Positions 50,189-58,879 of a stretch of 64,000 nucleotides of DNA are shown one piece after another. The position numbers and the translations under genes are program-made. The stretch is from Aminiphilus circumscriptus DSM 16581 (GTDB taxonomy: Bacteria > Synergistota > Synergistia > Synergistales > Aminiphilaceae): assembly GCF_000526375.1 (NCBI RefSeq), contig NZ_JAFY01000002.1:434001-498000 (forward strand), given 5' to 3'. Numbering within the stretch: the first letter of the stretch is position 1; each line of letters begins with the position of its first letter. Below the pieces are notes generated by a model that saw only the letters and a program-made list of their open reading frames with translations, searched no databases and was not told where the DNA came from.

Positions 50189-51465
50189 TGGAACGGACGG
50201 AACACGTGACCTGCACGTTCTGCGGTTGTCTCTGCGACGACATTGCCGTGGAGCACGAGGATGGCCGCATTTCCTCGGTGAGCCGGGCCTGCCCGAACGG
50301 CAGGGCCCATTTCCTGGATTATGCCTCGGCACCTCACCTTCCCCGCATTCAGGGTGAGGAAGTCTCCTGGGAGGAGGCCCTCGCCGAGGCGGCGCGCATT
50401 CTGAACGCCGCTCGAAGCCCACTTCTGTACGGCCTCTCCTCGGCCTCCACGGAGGCGATCCGGAAAGCGGTCGCTCTGGCGGATCGCCTGGGAGCCTTCG
50501 TGGACAGCACCTCCTCGGTCTGCCACGGCCCGACGGGCCTTGCCATGCAGGCCGTGGGAGAACCCACCTGCACGCTCGGCGAGGTGCGGAGCCGGGCGGA
50601 TCTGCTCCTCTTCTGGGGGTGCAATCCGGCGGCCTCGCATCCACGGCACTTCGCCCGCTATTCCACCGCCGCGAAGGGGCGCTTCGTCCCCGAGGGACGC
50701 AAGGGAAGGACGGTGATCTTCGTCGATGTGCGCCTCACGCCGGGGGCGCGCAGCGCGGATCTCTTTCTCCGGGTCGATCCGGGGTGCGATTTCGAGGTGC
50801 TCACGACCCTTCGTGCCCTGGTCCGTGAAAAACCTCTCCGGGGGACAGAGGAGGCTTGCGTCGGCGGCGTGCCTCTCGGGGTGCTCCGGGACGTGGCGAC
50901 GCGGCTCAAAAGCTGTCGCTACGGAGTCGCCTTCATGGGCATGGGGCTCACCATGACCCGGGGAAGAGACGTGAACGTGGCGGAACTGTTCCGCCTCGTG
51001 GCGGAGCTGAACACCTACACCCGTTTCTCGGTGATTCCCATGCGGGGGCACGGCAACGTCACCGGTGCCGACCAGGTCCTCACCTGGCAGAGCGGCTTTC
51101 CCTTCGCGGTGAGCTACGCCAGGGGATATCCCCGGTACGGTCCGGGGGAGTTCACCGCCGTGGACCTGCTTCGCCGAGGGGACGCGGACGCGGCGCTCAT
51201 TCTCGCCTCCGATCCGGCGGCGCATTTTCCGAGCAGGGCGGCGGCGCGTCTCGCATCGATACCGACGGTCGTCCTCGATCCCGAGGAAAGCCTCACCGCA
51301 AGGGGCGCCACGGTGTGGCTGCCCACGGGAAAGGCGGGTATCGACGTCTCCGGGAGCGCCTACCGGATGGATGGCGTTCCCCTGCGGCTTCGGCCTTTTC
51401 TCGCGCCTCGGCGCCCCTCCGACGAGGAGGTCCTGGGGTGGCTTCTCGAGGAGGTGGCGCCATGA
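50188..51465 (+). CDS. fwdB: Formylmethanofuran dehydrogenase subunit B (Mo/W catalytic subunit)
   Basis: A 425-residue catalytic subunit of formylmethanofuran dehydrogenase. The 4Fe-4S ligands are visible at Cys9, Cys12, Cys16 and Cys35 (TCTFCGCLC and SRACPNG). SSVCHGPTG contains Cys112, at the position of the metal-ligating cysteine of archaeal FwdB. FWGCNPAASHPRHFARY and the TGADQVLTWQSGFPFAVSY-type segment (here GADQVLTWQSGFPFAV) follow. Because this cysteine and the FeS site are present, the enzyme is predicted to be a true redox enzyme, unlike the Fhc hydrolase of methylotrophs. It overlaps fwdD by one base and fwdA by ATGA. Confidence 0.92.
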   Translation: MERTEHVTCTFCGCLCDDIAVEHEDGRISSVSRACPNGRAHFLDYASAPHLPRIQGEEVSWEEALAEAARILNAARSPLLYGLSSASTEAIRKAVALADRLGAFVDSTSSVCHGPTGLAMQAVGEPTCTLGEVRSRADLLLFWGCNPAASHPRHFARYSTAAKGRFVPEGRKGRTVIFVDVRLTPGARSADLFLRVDPGCDFEVLTTLRALVREKPLRGTEEACVGGVPLGVLRDVATRLKSCRYGVAFMGMGLTMTRGRDVNVAELFRLVAELNTYTRFSVIPMRGHGNVTGADQVLTWQSGFPFAVSYARGYPRYGPGEFTAVDLLRRGDADAALILASDPAAHFPSRAAARLASIPTVVLDPEESLTARGATVWLPTGKAGIDVSGSAYRMDGVPLRLRPFLAPRRPSDEEVLGWLLEEVAP

Positions 51466-53138
51466 TCCGCATACGGGGTGGGCGCGTCGTCGATCCCGCG
51501 AACGGCGTCGATGGAGAGGTCCGGGATCTGTGGATCCGGGAGGGGCGCATCGTGGCCCCACCTCCGGAGCCGGTACCGGATGTGGAGGTGCTCGACGCGG
51601 AGGGGATGGTGGTCCTTCCGGGAGGCGTGGACCTACACAGCCATGTGGCGGGAGGCAAGGAGAATCTGGGACGGAAGCTCCGTCCCGAGGATCACCGGGA
51701 GCACGTGCGCCCCCGGGAGGGATCTCTCCGCTCCGGATCGGGGTTCACCGTTCCCTCCACCTTCCTCTCGGGCTATCTCTACGCCGAAATGGGCTACACC
51801 ACGGTGATGGAGGCCGCGTCGGCGCCGCTCTTCGCCCGCCATGCCCAGGAGGAGCTGGAGGATCTCCCCATGGTGGACAAGGGGCTCTTCATCACCCTCG
51901 GAAACAACCACTTCGTCCTCGAATGTCTCGCCGGGGGGGAGGAGGAGCTGCTCCGCAACTACGTGGCTTGGCTCCTCCGCGCCACCGGCGCCTACGCGGC
52001 GAAGGTCGTCAATCCGGGGGGCGTGGAGAACTGGAAATGGGGACGCAACGTGTCCTCCCTGGACGAGGAGGTGCTTTCCTTCGGCGTAACGCCCCGGAAA
52101 ATTCTCTCCGGCCTCGCCGGGGCAGTGCGGAAGCTCGGCCTTCCCCATCCGCTGCACGTGCACGGCATCAACCTCGGGCAGACCCGCAGCGCGGGCACCA
52201 CCGTGGACACCGTGAAAACCCTCGACGGAATGGGAGGACACCTCTGCCATCTCCAGTTTCTGAGCTACGAGGAGGTCGGCGAGGGAAGCTCCCTCTTCCG
52301 CTCCGCCGCCTCCCGGGTGGCGGCGGCTCTGGAGACGACGGAACTCTCTCTCGACGTGGGGCAGATCGTCTTCGGCGGGGCCACGACCATGACCTCCGAT
52401 GGGCCGCTGGAGTATGCTCTCCACCGCCTCACCGGGGCGAAGTGGATCAACGACGACGTGGAGGGCGAGGGCGGCGGCGGCGTTCTTCCTCTCGCCTACG
52501 ACCGAAGGAGCCGTCTTTCCGCGGAACAGTGGATCACCGGTCTGGAACTCTTTCTCCTCCTTCGGGATCCCTGGCGGCTCGCTCTCACCACGGACCACCC
52601 CAACGGAGGTCCCTTCTTCTGCTATCCTCAGATCATGCGGCTCCTCATGGACCGGAGCTACCGGGAGGAGGTCATCGCCACCCTTCCGCCGAAGGTCCGC
52701 TCTGGGGCGCTCCTTTCCTCCCTGGACCGGGAGTACTCCCTCTCCGAGATCGCCGTGATCACCCGGGCGGCTCCGGCGAGAATTCTCGGCCTGCGGAACA
52801 AGGGACATCTCGGCATCGGGGCCGACGCCGACGTGGCGCTCTACGACCGGGTCTTCACCGACGGAACGCCCTGCCGTTGTGCGAAATATCCTTCCTGCCG
52901 CCGCGCTCTTTCCCGGGTTCGGCATCTGGTGAAGGGAGGCGAGGTGGTCATCCGGGACGGCAAAATCGTCAAAGAGGTCTCGGGGAGGAGGCTCTGCGTG
53001 ATTCCGCCCTTCGACGAGAGCCTTGAGCCGCGACTCCGGAAACAGTTCTCCGAGACCTATTCCGTGGCCTTCGAGAACTATGCCCTGGAAGAGGGAGAAT
53101 TTCCGCACCGGGAGGTGGTGCCGTGCTCGAAAACATGA
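51462..53138 (+). CDS. fwdA: Formylmethanofuran dehydrogenase subunit A (amidohydrolase)
   Basis: A 558-residue amidohydrolase-fold subunit that interconverts formate and formyl-methanofuran at a dinuclear metal site. The metal ligands can be assigned: His59 and His61 in DLHSHVAGGK, Lys181 (carboxylated lysine) in AAKVVNPGGVEN, His232/His234 in LHVHGINLG, and Asp378 in TTDHPNGGPF. Full length. Together with FwdB, C and D it makes the minimal FwdABCD enzyme; no polyferredoxin subunit (FwdF/G) is encoded here. Confidence 0.94.
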   Translation: MIRIRGGRVVDPANGVDGEVRDLWIREGRIVAPPPEPVPDVEVLDAEGMVVLPGGVDLHSHVAGGKENLGRKLRPEDHREHVRPREGSLRSGSGFTVPSTFLSGYLYAEMGYTTVMEAASAPLFARHAQEELEDLPMVDKGLFITLGNNHFVLECLAGGEEELLRNYVAWLLRATGAYAAKVVNPGGVENWKWGRNVSSLDEEVLSFGVTPRKILSGLAGAVRKLGLPHPLHVHGINLGQTRSAGTTVDTVKTLDGMGGHLCHLQFLSYEEVGEGSSLFRSAASRVAAALETTELSLDVGQIVFGGATTMTSDGPLEYALHRLTGAKWINDDVEGEGGGGVLPLAYDRRSRLSAEQWITGLELFLLLRDPWRLALTTDHPNGGPFFCYPQIMRLLMDRSYREEVIATLPPKVRSGALLSSLDREYSLSEIAVITRAAPARILGLRNKGHLGIGADADVALYDRVFTDGTPCRCAKYPSCRRALSRVRHLVKGGEVVIRDGKIVKEVSGRRLCVIPPFDESLEPRLRKQFSETYSVAFENYALEEGEFPHREVVPCSKT

Positions 53139-54610
53139 ACATGAACGGGGACGAGCGGATCTTTCTGAGCCTGGGGGCGAACCTCGGCGACCGCCAGGGG
53201 AATCTCCTCCAGGCGTTGCAGTACCTGGGAGCCCGGGCCACCGTACGCCGTCTTTCCTCCTTCTACGAGACGGATCCCGTTGGGTGCGAGGGAGCACCGC
53301 CCTTTCTCAACGCCGTGTGCGAGGTGGCCACGGACCTAAAGCCCCGGGAACTGCTGGAATTTCTGCTGCGCATCGAAAAGCGCATGGGCCGCCTGCGCCC
53401 CTTCCGAAACGCACCGCGCCCCATCGACATCGACCTGCTTTTCTACGGAAAGCGGTGCATCGATGAGCCGGATTTGGTGGTGCCCCATCCCCGCATCGCC
53501 GAGAGGGGGTTCGTGCTGATCCCGCTGGCGGAAATCGCTCCGGAGTTTCCGCATCCTCTTTTGGGGCGCTCCGCGGCGGAGCTGGCCGAGGCGGTGGGAA
53601 CCTCTGGAGTGAAGAAGGTGGAGCGGAGCCTCCGACTTCGCCTCTCCGGCGATCCCCAGCAATGCGCTCCCGAGGTGTCCGTGGGCCTTTCCCGGGTAGG
53701 GGTGACCAACCTGGAGCGGGTCATTCGCCTCGGAGGCTCGGAGCGGTCGGATCCCGCCCTGTTTCACGCCTGGCTCGACCTCTTCGCCGACCTCGGCCCG
53801 GAACAGGCGGGGGTGCACATGTCCCGCTTCTCCGACGCTCTGGAGGAACTGGTGGAAGAGCTCACCACAAGCGCCTTTCCAGACGTGGAATCCCTGGCGG
53901 AGCGCCTCGCCCTCGCCGTCGCTCGAACGCAGAAGGCCCGTTTCTCTCAGGTCAGCATTCGTGCACGCTATCCCCTCACCCGGATCACCCCCATTTCGGG
54001 AAAGCGCGTGGAGGACATGGCCACCTTCCTGAGCATCGCCGCAAGCGACGGAGAGCGGACGCGCCACCTCGTGGGCGTCGAGATGGACGGTCTCACGGTC
54101 TGTCCCTGCGCTCAGGAGATGGTTCGCTCCTACGAACGGCGGCTTCTCCTGGACGAGGGTTTTTCGGAGGAGCAGGCCGAGAAGATCCTGGACCTGCTCC
54201 CCATCGCCTCCCACAATCAGCGGGGACGTGGCACGCTTCTCATGGGAGGCGGCGAGGGCATTCGGGCGGAGCATCTCGTGTCCATCGTGGAGGTCTCCAT
54301 GAGTTCCGAGGTCTACGAACTCCTCAAACGCCCCGACGAATTCTTTCTGGTCAACAAGGCGCATCGCAACCCCCGCTTTGTGGAGGACGTGGTGCGGGAA
54401 ATGCTCCAGAACCTGCTCCTCGTCTACGCGGATTTTCCAGGGAACACCTTCGTGCTCGCCCGGCAGGAGAATCTGGAAAGCATCCATCGCCACAACGCCT
54501 TTGCGGAATATCAGGGAACGCTCGCGGAGATCCGCGGAGAGATCGAGGAAGGGCGCCCGAGGGTGAAACACACCTCCCTCGATGCGTGGCTTCGGGAGGG
54601 ATGGTCGTGA
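53123..54610 (+). CDS. folK-mptA: Fusion of HPPK (FolK) and GTP cyclohydrolase MptA
   Basis: A 495-residue two-domain protein. Residues 12-165 are a complete 6-hydroxymethyl-7,8-dihydropterin pyrophosphokinase with LSLGANLGDR, SSFYETDPVG and RPFRNAPRPIDIDLLFYG. Residues about 180-495 are a Fe(II)-dependent GTP cyclohydrolase of the MptA/FolE2 family with VSVGLSRVGVTNLERVI, GVHMSRFSDALEE, TVCPCAQEM (Cys327/Cys329) and ENLESIHRHNAFAEYQGTL. MptA makes dihydroneopterin 2',3'-cyclic phosphate, the first pterin of H4MPT; FolK activates the later hydroxymethyl-pterin. The fusion joins early and late pterin steps in one polypeptide. GTG 53123 has GGGAGG at 7 nt; ATG 53135 is the alternative. Confidence 0.92.
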   Translation: MLENMNMNGDERIFLSLGANLGDRQGNLLQALQYLGARATVRRLSSFYETDPVGCEGAPPFLNAVCEVATDLKPRELLEFLLRIEKRMGRLRPFRNAPRPIDIDLLFYGKRCIDEPDLVVPHPRIAERGFVLIPLAEIAPEFPHPLLGRSAAELAEAVGTSGVKKVERSLRLRLSGDPQQCAPEVSVGLSRVGVTNLERVIRLGGSERSDPALFHAWLDLFADLGPEQAGVHMSRFSDALEELVEELTTSAFPDVESLAERLALAVARTQKARFSQVSIRARYPLTRITPISGKRVEDMATFLSIAASDGERTRHLVGVEMDGLTVCPCAQEMVRSYERRLLLDEGFSEEQAEKILDLLPIASHNQRGRGTLLMGGGEGIRAEHLVSIVEVSMSSEVYELLKRPDEFFLVNKAHRNPRFVEDVVREMLQNLLLVYADFPGNTFVLARQENLESIHRHNAFAEYQGTLAEIRGEIEEGRPRVKHTSLDAWLREGWS

Positions 54611-55140
54611 GGAACGGAACATGCGCGGGGCGCATCGCCTGGTGCATCACCGGGGCGGGGCACTTTCTCGAGGATTCGCTCCGGAGCGCCACATCCCGGG
54701 ACGATGTGGACTTCTTTCTCTCCCGGGCGGCGGAGGAGGTGGTGCGGATGTACCGTCTCGGGGATCTCCTCGCGGGACGACAGGTGTTCCGGGACACCAC
54801 CGCGTCGGTGCCGATCTCGGGACGGTTCTCCGGAGGCCGCTACCGCCTTCTGGTGGTCGCTCCCGCGACATCCAACTCCGTGGCCAAGTTTGTCCTCGGC
54901 CTGTCGGACAGCCTGGTCTCCACCCTCTTCGCCCAGGCGGGAAAATCCGGCGTTCCCGCCCTCGTCCTTCCCACGGACACGGTGACGGAAACCTGGTCCC
55001 TCACGCCCTCGGGCAACCGGGTGCGCATCCGGCCCCGGGCGGTGGACCTGGAGAATTCGCGCCGGCTCGCCTCCTTCGAGGGAGTGACCGTCGTGGCCGA
55101 TCCGGAGGAGCTCGCCCGATGGCTCGCACGCTTTTTGTGA
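54607..55140 (+). CDS. Dihydromethanopterin reductase-like flavoprotein (DmrB/AfpA type)
   Basis: A 177-residue FMN-binding protein of the flavoprotein (HFCD) fold. RIAWCITGAGHFLEDSL at the N-terminus and LLVVAPATSNSVAKFVLGLSD in the middle are typical of archaeoflavoprotein AfpA and of DmrB/DmrX, which reduce dihydromethanopterin to H4MPT in the last biosynthetic step. Position among H4MPT genes supports that role. GTG 54607 has GGGAGGG at 6 nt and overlaps the preceding stop; ATG 54601 is possible. Confidence 0.85.
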   Translation: MRNGTCAGRIAWCITGAGHFLEDSLRSATSRDDVDFFLSRAAEEVVRMYRLGDLLAGRQVFRDTTASVPISGRFSGGRYRLLVVAPATSNSVAKFVLGLSDSLVSTLFAQAGKSGVPALVLPTDTVTETWSLTPSGNRVRIRPRAVDLENSRRLASFEGVTVVADPEELARWLARFL

Positions 55141-56447
55141 CGGGAACTCTCGCCGCGGAGGCCCTGGAGGAAGTTCTTCGAGGCCTTGAGGATGTCGTGT
55201 GCTGGCGGATCGAAGTCATGCCCATCACCGTGGCGGCCCTCATGACCGTGGAATGGATCGCGGAGCGCCTCTCCTTGCCGGAAGAGTGCGATTTGGTCGT
55301 GCTTCCCGGCCTCGTTCGGGGCGACCCGGCGGTTCTGGCGGAGCGCCTGGGCGTTCCCGTGGAGCGGGGCCCCCGGGACTTGAAGGAGCTTCCCCGCCGC
55401 TTCGGACAGCGGATGGAACTGAGGGGATACGGCACCTACCGCACCCGCATCGTGGCGGAGATCACGAACGCCTGGACGCTCGATGCGGCGGCCCTCCTCG
55501 CCGCCGCCCGGGTCCGGGCCGCGGCGGGAGCGGACATCATCGATCTGGGCGGCCCGCCGAAGGAGCCCTATCCCCGGGTGGGAGAAGCGGTGTCCCTGCT
55601 GAAGCGGGAGGGATTTTCCGTCAGCGTCGACTCTCTGGATCCGGAGACGCTGAACGAGGCCTCCCGGGCCGGAGCGGACCTGCTCCTCTCGGTGCACGCG
55701 GGAACGCTCGACAAGGTTTCCTCGGACTGTCCCGTGGTGGTGATTCCCGAGCCGGAGACGGACATGACCTCCTTCCACCGCTGTCTGGAGAGAGCCCTCG
55801 CACGGGGGCTCTCCGTCGTGGCGGACCCCGTGCTGGACCCCCTTCTCTTCGGGTTTTCCGAGTCCCTGGTGCGCTTCGCGGAGGTACGACGCCGTTATCC
55901 CGGCATGCCTCTCCTGATGGGGGTCGGAAACGTGACGGAACTGGTGGAGGCGGACAGCGTGGGGATCAACGCTCTCCTCGCGGGGGTCGCCGAGGAGCTG
56001 GAGGTGGACTATCTCCTGACGGTGGAAGAGATTTCCTGGACCGCGGGCAGCATCCGGGAACTCGATCTCGCCCGACGTCTCATGCACTACGCCGGAAGCA
56101 GGCGCATGCTCCCGAAGCACCTCGTGGGAAGTCTCGTGGTGGCCAAGGAGATCCCCTTCGAGGAGTACACGGAGGAGGAACTCCGGCGGATCGCCGCCAA
56201 GGTGCGGGACAAAAACTTCCGCATCTTCGTCGGAGAGGGGCGGATTCACGCGTTCAACGGCGAGCGCTTCGTCTCCGGAACGGAGGCGGGAGAGCTTTTT
56301 CCGGCTCTGGGCGAGGTGGACGCCGCCCACGCCTTCTATCTGGGCCGGGAGCTCGAGCGGGCCCAGACGGCGCTGCGTCTGGGGAAACACTATGTCCAGG
56401 AAGAGCCGCTTCGCTTCGGCTACCGGAATGACCGTCATGATCCTTGA
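55119..56447 (+). CDS. Dihydropteroate synthase-related protein for H4MPT synthesis
   Basis: A 442-residue protein. An N-terminal domain (1-140) of a type found only in H4MPT-making organisms precedes a pterin-binding TIM barrel (about 145-370): VAEITNAWTLDAAALLAAARV, GADIIDLGGPPKEPY, SVSVDSLDPETLNEA and LLMGVGNVTELVEADS. A C-terminal domain (370-442) follows. It resembles the dihydropteroate-synthase-related family of methanogens and methylotrophs (TIGR00284 type), believed to join the pterin to the arylamine side chain. It overlaps the flavoprotein gene by 22 nt, with GGAGGAG about 10 nt before the ATG. Confidence 0.87.
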   Translation: MARTLFVTGTLAAEALEEVLRGLEDVVCWRIEVMPITVAALMTVEWIAERLSLPEECDLVVLPGLVRGDPAVLAERLGVPVERGPRDLKELPRRFGQRMELRGYGTYRTRIVAEITNAWTLDAAALLAAARVRAAAGADIIDLGGPPKEPYPRVGEAVSLLKREGFSVSVDSLDPETLNEASRAGADLLLSVHAGTLDKVSSDCPVVVIPEPETDMTSFHRCLERALARGLSVVADPVLDPLLFGFSESLVRFAEVRRRYPGMPLLMGVGNVTELVEADSVGINALLAGVAEELEVDYLLTVEEISWTAGSIRELDLARRLMHYAGSRRMLPKHLVGSLVVAKEIPFEEYTEEELRRIAAKVRDKNFRIFVGEGRIHAFNGERFVSGTEAGELFPALGEVDAAHAFYLGRELERAQTALRLGKHYVQEEPLRFGYRNDRHDP

Positions 56448-57003
56448 GGTCCTGCTCTCCACGCTGGACCAGGACGGATCTCCCCGCATCGTTCCCGCGG
56501 GGGTCCGTTGGGGGGAGACGCACCTGGAACTCGTCTCCTACCGGACGAGCCGGACCTGCGACAATCTTCTCAAGGGGCGGGGCGCCGTGGCGAACCTCTG
56601 CGACGACGCGCTCCTCTTCGTTCGCTGCGCCCTTGACGAGGCGGCGAAGAAGGAACAGCCCTGCCGCCCCTCCGGCAGGGTTCCCGGGGCCATTCTCGAA
56701 AGGGCCTGCTCCTATCGGGAGCTGCGCCTCCTCGCCGCTCTCGGCGAGGGAGAACGGATTTGTTTTTCCTGCGAGGTTGTCGGAACGGGGACGATTCGGG
56801 AGTTTCTCGGGTTTAATCGTGCGGCGGGAGCGCTCCTGGAGCTGGCGGTGGCGGCCACGCGCAGGGCCCTGCTTCCCGAGGAGGCGTGGAAGCCCCTGTG
56901 GAACCAGGCATGTCGCTGCGTGGAGCGCACCGGAGGTCCTCGGGAGCTGGAGGCGCTCTCGGTCCTTCAGGATTGTTTCTTCGGGGAGGAGGAAAAGGTG
57001 TGA
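56428..57003 (+). CDS. DUF447 family protein of the H4MPT cluster
   Basis: A 191-residue protein of the DUF447 type (flavin-binding split-barrel fold). The N-terminal ILEVLLSTLDQDGSPRIVPAGVRW strand pattern (quoted in part: LDQDGSPRIVPAGVRW), LVSYRTSRTCDNLL, and a C-terminal helical part ending before ALSVLQDCFF are seen. Homologues sit in H4MPT clusters of methylotrophs (orf5) and methanogens; no reaction is assigned. The start is uncertain: ATG 56428 is chosen for a 20-nt overlap, with ATG 56392 (longer overlap) and ATG 56437 possible. Confidence 0.82.
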   Translation: MTVMILEVLLSTLDQDGSPRIVPAGVRWGETHLELVSYRTSRTCDNLLKGRGAVANLCDDALLFVRCALDEAAKKEQPCRPSGRVPGAILERACSYRELRLLAALGEGERICFSCEVVGTGTIREFLGFNRAAGALLELAVAATRRALLPEEAWKPLWNQACRCVERTGGPRELEALSVLQDCFFGEEEKV

Positions 57004-58001
57004 AGGTTCGCGTCGAAACGGGCTCAAGGCTCCACCTGGGGTTTCTGGATCTCGAAGGAGGGGTGGGGCGTCGCTATGGCAGCCTTGGCATCTCCCTGAA
57101 CCGCCCCGGTGTGCTCCTTGAGGCGGAGGAGGCTGCCGCCTGGTTCTACCAGGGTCCAGAAGCCTTCCGCGAACGGGTGGAGGAGGCTGCCGGCGCGGTG
57201 TCGCTCCTCGCGGGGAGAACGGAGGGAGTTCCACCGATCCGGCTCTGTCTTCGCAAGGTCATTCCGCCCCACGTGGGGCTCGGCTCGGGAACGCAGGTCT
57301 CTCTCGCGGCAGGGACGGCCGTGGCGGAACTCTTGGGCGTTCGGACGGACCCTCGGCAGCTGGCCACTCTGCTCCGGCGGGGACGCCGCTCCGGGATCGG
57401 CGTGGAGGCCTTCGCCGGAGGAGGGTTTCTCCTCGACGGCGGGATCCGGGGGGACGGCGGCACGCCGCCGCTGCTCCTCCGGCGGTCTCTTCCGGCGTCG
57501 TGGCGTTTTCTCGTGGTGCTTCCCGAGACGGCGCCGGGCATCTCCGGAGCGGCGGAGGAACAGGCTCTGGCGACGCTTCCTCTCGTAGATCCTTCGGTGA
57601 CGGGCGAACTCTGCCGTCTCGTTCTTCTGGGCCTGCTGCCCTCCCTGGTCGAGGAGGACGGCATCGCCTTCGGGCGGGCGCTGACGGAAATCCAGCGCCT
57701 TGTGGGTTCCTGTTTCCTCGCCGCCCAGGGAGGCGTCTACGCCTCCCCGCTTTCAGAGCACCTGGTGACCCTTCTCCTGGAGATGGGAGCCCTGGGAGCG
57801 GGGCAGAGTTCCTGGGGGCCTGCGGTGTTCGGTTTCTTCGACGACCCTCTGACGGCGGAACAGGTGCGAAAGCGCCTCCTCGGGTCCAGGGAATTCGCGG
57901 GAGGGACGATTTTTGCGGCGGGGGGTGCGCGGGAGGGTGCGCGTATCCATTGCCGGAAGGATGCGGAAGGGGAGAAAGTGTCGTGCGGTTTGCCGGAGTA
58001 G
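57000..58001 (+). CDS. mptG: Beta-ribofuranosylaminobenzene 5'-phosphate synthase
   Basis: A 333-residue GHMP-fold enzyme that condenses phosphoribosyl pyrophosphate with 4-hydroxybenzoate/p-aminobenzoate, the first step of the H4MPT side chain. Diagnostic blocks are GSRLHLGFLDLEGGVGRRYGS (quoted in part: SRLHLGFLDLEGGVGRRYG), PPHVGLGSGTQVSLAAGTAV (ATP-site-like loop) and RRSGIGVEAFAGGGFLLDGG, then QSSWGPAVFGFF near the C-terminus. GTG 57000 overlaps the DUF447 stop, with GGGGAGGAGG upstream. Presence of this gene is one of the best markers for H4MPT synthesis. Confidence 0.93.
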   Translation: MKVRVETGSRLHLGFLDLEGGVGRRYGSLGISLNRPGVLLEAEEAAAWFYQGPEAFRERVEEAAGAVSLLAGRTEGVPPIRLCLRKVIPPHVGLGSGTQVSLAAGTAVAELLGVRTDPRQLATLLRRGRRSGIGVEAFAGGGFLLDGGIRGDGGTPPLLLRRSLPASWRFLVVLPETAPGISGAAEEQALATLPLVDPSVTGELCRLVLLGLLPSLVEEDGIAFGRALTEIQRLVGSCFLAAQGGVYASPLSEHLVTLLLEMGALGAGQSSWGPAVFGFFDDPLTAEQVRKRLLGSREFAGGTIFAAGGAREGARIHCRKDAEGEKVSCGLPE

Positions 58002-58879
58002 AGATCGAGGATACCTACGCGGAGGCCTTCAAGATGTGGGGAACCCGGCTACTCGTCACCGGAAGTTCTCCCGAGTGGGCGAAGACCGCTGCCGAGGCCG
58101 CGGCGGGTTTCGCCCACTCGGTGATCGGCTGTGGCTGCGAGGCCGGGGTGGAACGGTTTCTTCCGCCCGAAGAGACGCCCGACGGCAGGCCTGGCGCGAC
58201 GGTGCTCCTCTTCGCCTCGTCCCGGAAGGACCTGGAGAAGCAGTTGCTCCTTCGGGTGGGACAGGCGGTCATGACCTGCCCCACCAGTGCCTGCTACAAT
58301 GCTCTCGCCGGAGAGGAGGAACTTTCCGTGGGAGGCAAGCTCCGCTACTTCGGCGACGGCTGGCAGGGAAGCAAGGTTTTGGAGGGGTCCCGTTTCTGGC
58401 GGATTCCCGTCATGGACGGAGAGTTTCTCGTGGAGGACCGCTTCGGCATCCGGCGGGGCATCGGAGGCGGCAATTTCCTCATCCTCGGCGCGGACGCCCG
58501 GGCGGCCCTCGAGGCCGCCGAGGCCGCCGTCCGAGTCATGCGGCGCGTTCCCGGGATCATCCTCCCCTTTCCCGGGGGGATCGTCCGGAGCGGTAGCAAG
58601 GTGGGGTCCCGCTACAGGTTCCTCTCCGCCTCCACGAACACCGCCTACTGTCCTTCCCTGCGCCCCCTCGTGGAATCGGCGTTGCCCGAGGGAGTGAACT
58701 GCGTCTACGAGATCGTCGCGGACGGCCTGGAGGAAGAACCTCTTCGGCAGGCCCTCCGGGACGGTGTGAAGGCCGCCTGCCGCGAAGGGGTCTGCCGCAT
58801 TTCCGCAGGGAACTACGGAGGGAAGCTCGGGCAGTACGTCTTCGCTCTTCGAGATCTCCTGGGAGGTGATGCACCGTGA
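57983..58879 (+). CDS. ftr: Formylmethanofuran:tetrahydromethanopterin formyltransferase
   Basis: A 298-residue formyltransferase that moves the formyl group between methanofuran and H4MPT. It matches Ftr/FhcD throughout: GVEIEDTYAEAFKMWGTR, GCGCEAGVERFLPPEETPDGRPG, LRVGQAVMTCPTSACYNAL, LRYFGDGWQGSK, GIGGGNFLILG, PFPGGIVRSGSKVGS and RISAGNYGGKLGQY. The GTG start overlaps mptG by 19 nt; the stop overlaps fwdC. No ribosome-binding site oddity. Confidence 0.95.
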   Translation: MRFAGVEIEDTYAEAFKMWGTRLLVTGSSPEWAKTAAEAAAGFAHSVIGCGCEAGVERFLPPEETPDGRPGATVLLFASSRKDLEKQLLLRVGQAVMTCPTSACYNALAGEEELSVGGKLRYFGDGWQGSKVLEGSRFWRIPVMDGEFLVEDRFGIRRGIGGGNFLILGADARAALEAAEAAVRVMRRVPGIILPFPGGIVRSGSKVGSRYRFLSASTNTAYCPSLRPLVESALPEGVNCVYEIVADGLEEEPLRQALRDGVKAACREGVCRISAGNYGGKLGQYVFALRDLLGGDAP

